From assembly GCA_020832285.1 (NCBI GenBank), contig JAFIFB010000013.1, positions 1 through 34,142 on the forward strand: a DNA stretch of 34,142 nt. The letters run 5' to 3'. Below are positions 33,843 to 34,142 of this stretch, in pieces. This DNA is from Balneolaceae bacterium (GTDB taxonomy: Bacteria; Bacteroidota; Rhodothermia; Balneolales; Balneolaceae). The translations under genes were made by a program, and so were the position numbers. How positions within the stretch are numbered: position 1 is the stretch's first letter; each line of letters starts with the position of its first letter. The notes under the pieces are model-generated. The model had not been told where the DNA came from, did not search any database, and saw only the letters and a program-made list of their open reading frames with translations.

Positions 33843-34142
33843 ATGACACCACTCGAAAAACGCTTAATCGAAGATATGAAACTCTTCGGTTACTCCAAAC
33901 GAACGCAGGATACCTATCTTTATGCGGTCCGGAAGTTGACAAATCACTTCCAAACATCCCCGGACCAGATTACCAACGATCAACTCCGCGAATACCTGCT
34001 TTGGCACAAAGATAAATACGCACGGAATACGACCACAATTGCTTTATGTGGCATCAAATTCTACTATCAGAAAATTTTAAAAAAAACCATGCCGGTCTTT
34101 GATCTGGCCCGTCAACCTCGTGGGACCAAACTTCCTGTGGTA
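33843..34142 (+). CDS. Tyrosine recombinase (integrase), N-terminal part
   Basis: The first 100 codons only; the gene runs off the window. MTPLEKRLIEDMKLFGYSKR, then TQDTYLYAVRKLTNHF and NTTTIALCGIKFYYQ, form the N-terminal SAM-like core-binding domain. The opening matches the tyrosine recombinases that accompany IS91-type elements, and less so integron IntI proteins. The catalytic R-H-R-Y residues lie outside the window. It points away from the small-gene modules at 31332-33547, as an integron integrase would. The strong ribosome site and the palindromes beside it suggest a mobile origin. Confidence 0.82.
   Translation, partial: MTPLEKRLIEDMKLFGYSKRTQDTYLYAVRKLTNHFQTSPDQITNDQLREYLLWHKDKYARNTTTIALCGIKFYYQKILKKTMPVFDLARQPRGTKLPVV

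Noticed and set aside
1-34142. CRISPR array, tRNA or rRNA genes
   Set aside because: No regularly spaced direct repeats, cloverleaf with a CCA-proximal stem, or conserved rRNA segments were seen.

Overview
The window looks like chromosomal DNA from a member of the Bacteroidota/Balneolota (FCB) group. The clues are a TonB-dependent receptor with an N-terminal carboxypeptidase-regulatory-like domain and a C-terminal Phe, an AraC regulator with an N-terminal multi-membrane-span domain, small outer-membrane beta-barrel proteins ending in an aromatic residue, a tricorn-type propeller/S41 protease, and mostly weak Shine-Dalgarno sequences. A family of the Balneolaceae type is my best guess from gene content; I could not test it.

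Left end (1-5825, all on the minus strand). A peptide-export locus runs AraC-type DNA-binding protein, HlyD-like adaptor, C39-peptidase ABC transporter, small HTH protein, then three short unrelated peptides that all carry a double-glycine leader, and a small two-span membrane protein. The start of an apparent ISL3-type transposase abuts it at the window edge. Two of the three peptide genes were found only by reading the sequence between larger ORFs. The HTH protein itself ends in a double-glycine leader-like segment followed by an 11-residue tail.

Middle left (6420-14409, minus). An AraC membrane regulator precedes a TonB-dependent receptor, an Acg-type nitroreductase, a beta-lactamase-fold serine hydrolase and a membrane-anchored alpha/beta hydrolase. 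A perfect 12-bp direct repeat lies between the regulator and the receptor gene. A SnoaL-like lipoprotein follows.

Centre (14743-23724, minus). A seven-gene carbohydrate operon: GT4 glycosyltransferase fused to an alpha-helical toroid domain, short GH130, GT4, long GH130, PIG-L deacetylase, GT4, and a GH100-like (alpha/alpha)6 glycosidase. None of the seven has a clear signal peptide, so this looks like a cytoplasmic system that makes and recycles a glycan, probably beta-mannosidic. It is the most promising candidate for an undescribed pathway. A 227-bp element with nested inverted repeats fills the one large gap in the operon.

Right centre (24228-30891, minus). An rhlE-type DEAD-box helicase gene is flanked by two diverged copies of a 77-bp palindromic element and preceded by a terminator-like hairpin. 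An outer-membrane beta-barrel protein and a large tricorn-like protease follow.

Right end (30931-34142). This is an accessory island: a HigB/HigA-type pair (+), a frameshifted gene with a small partner (-), a DinJ/YafQ pair (-), and the start of a tyrosine recombinase (+). Imperfect palindromes sharing the motif TAACGGTTYRGC separate the modules, giving an integron-cassette-like or IS91-like layout.

No tRNA, rRNA or CRISPR array was seen.
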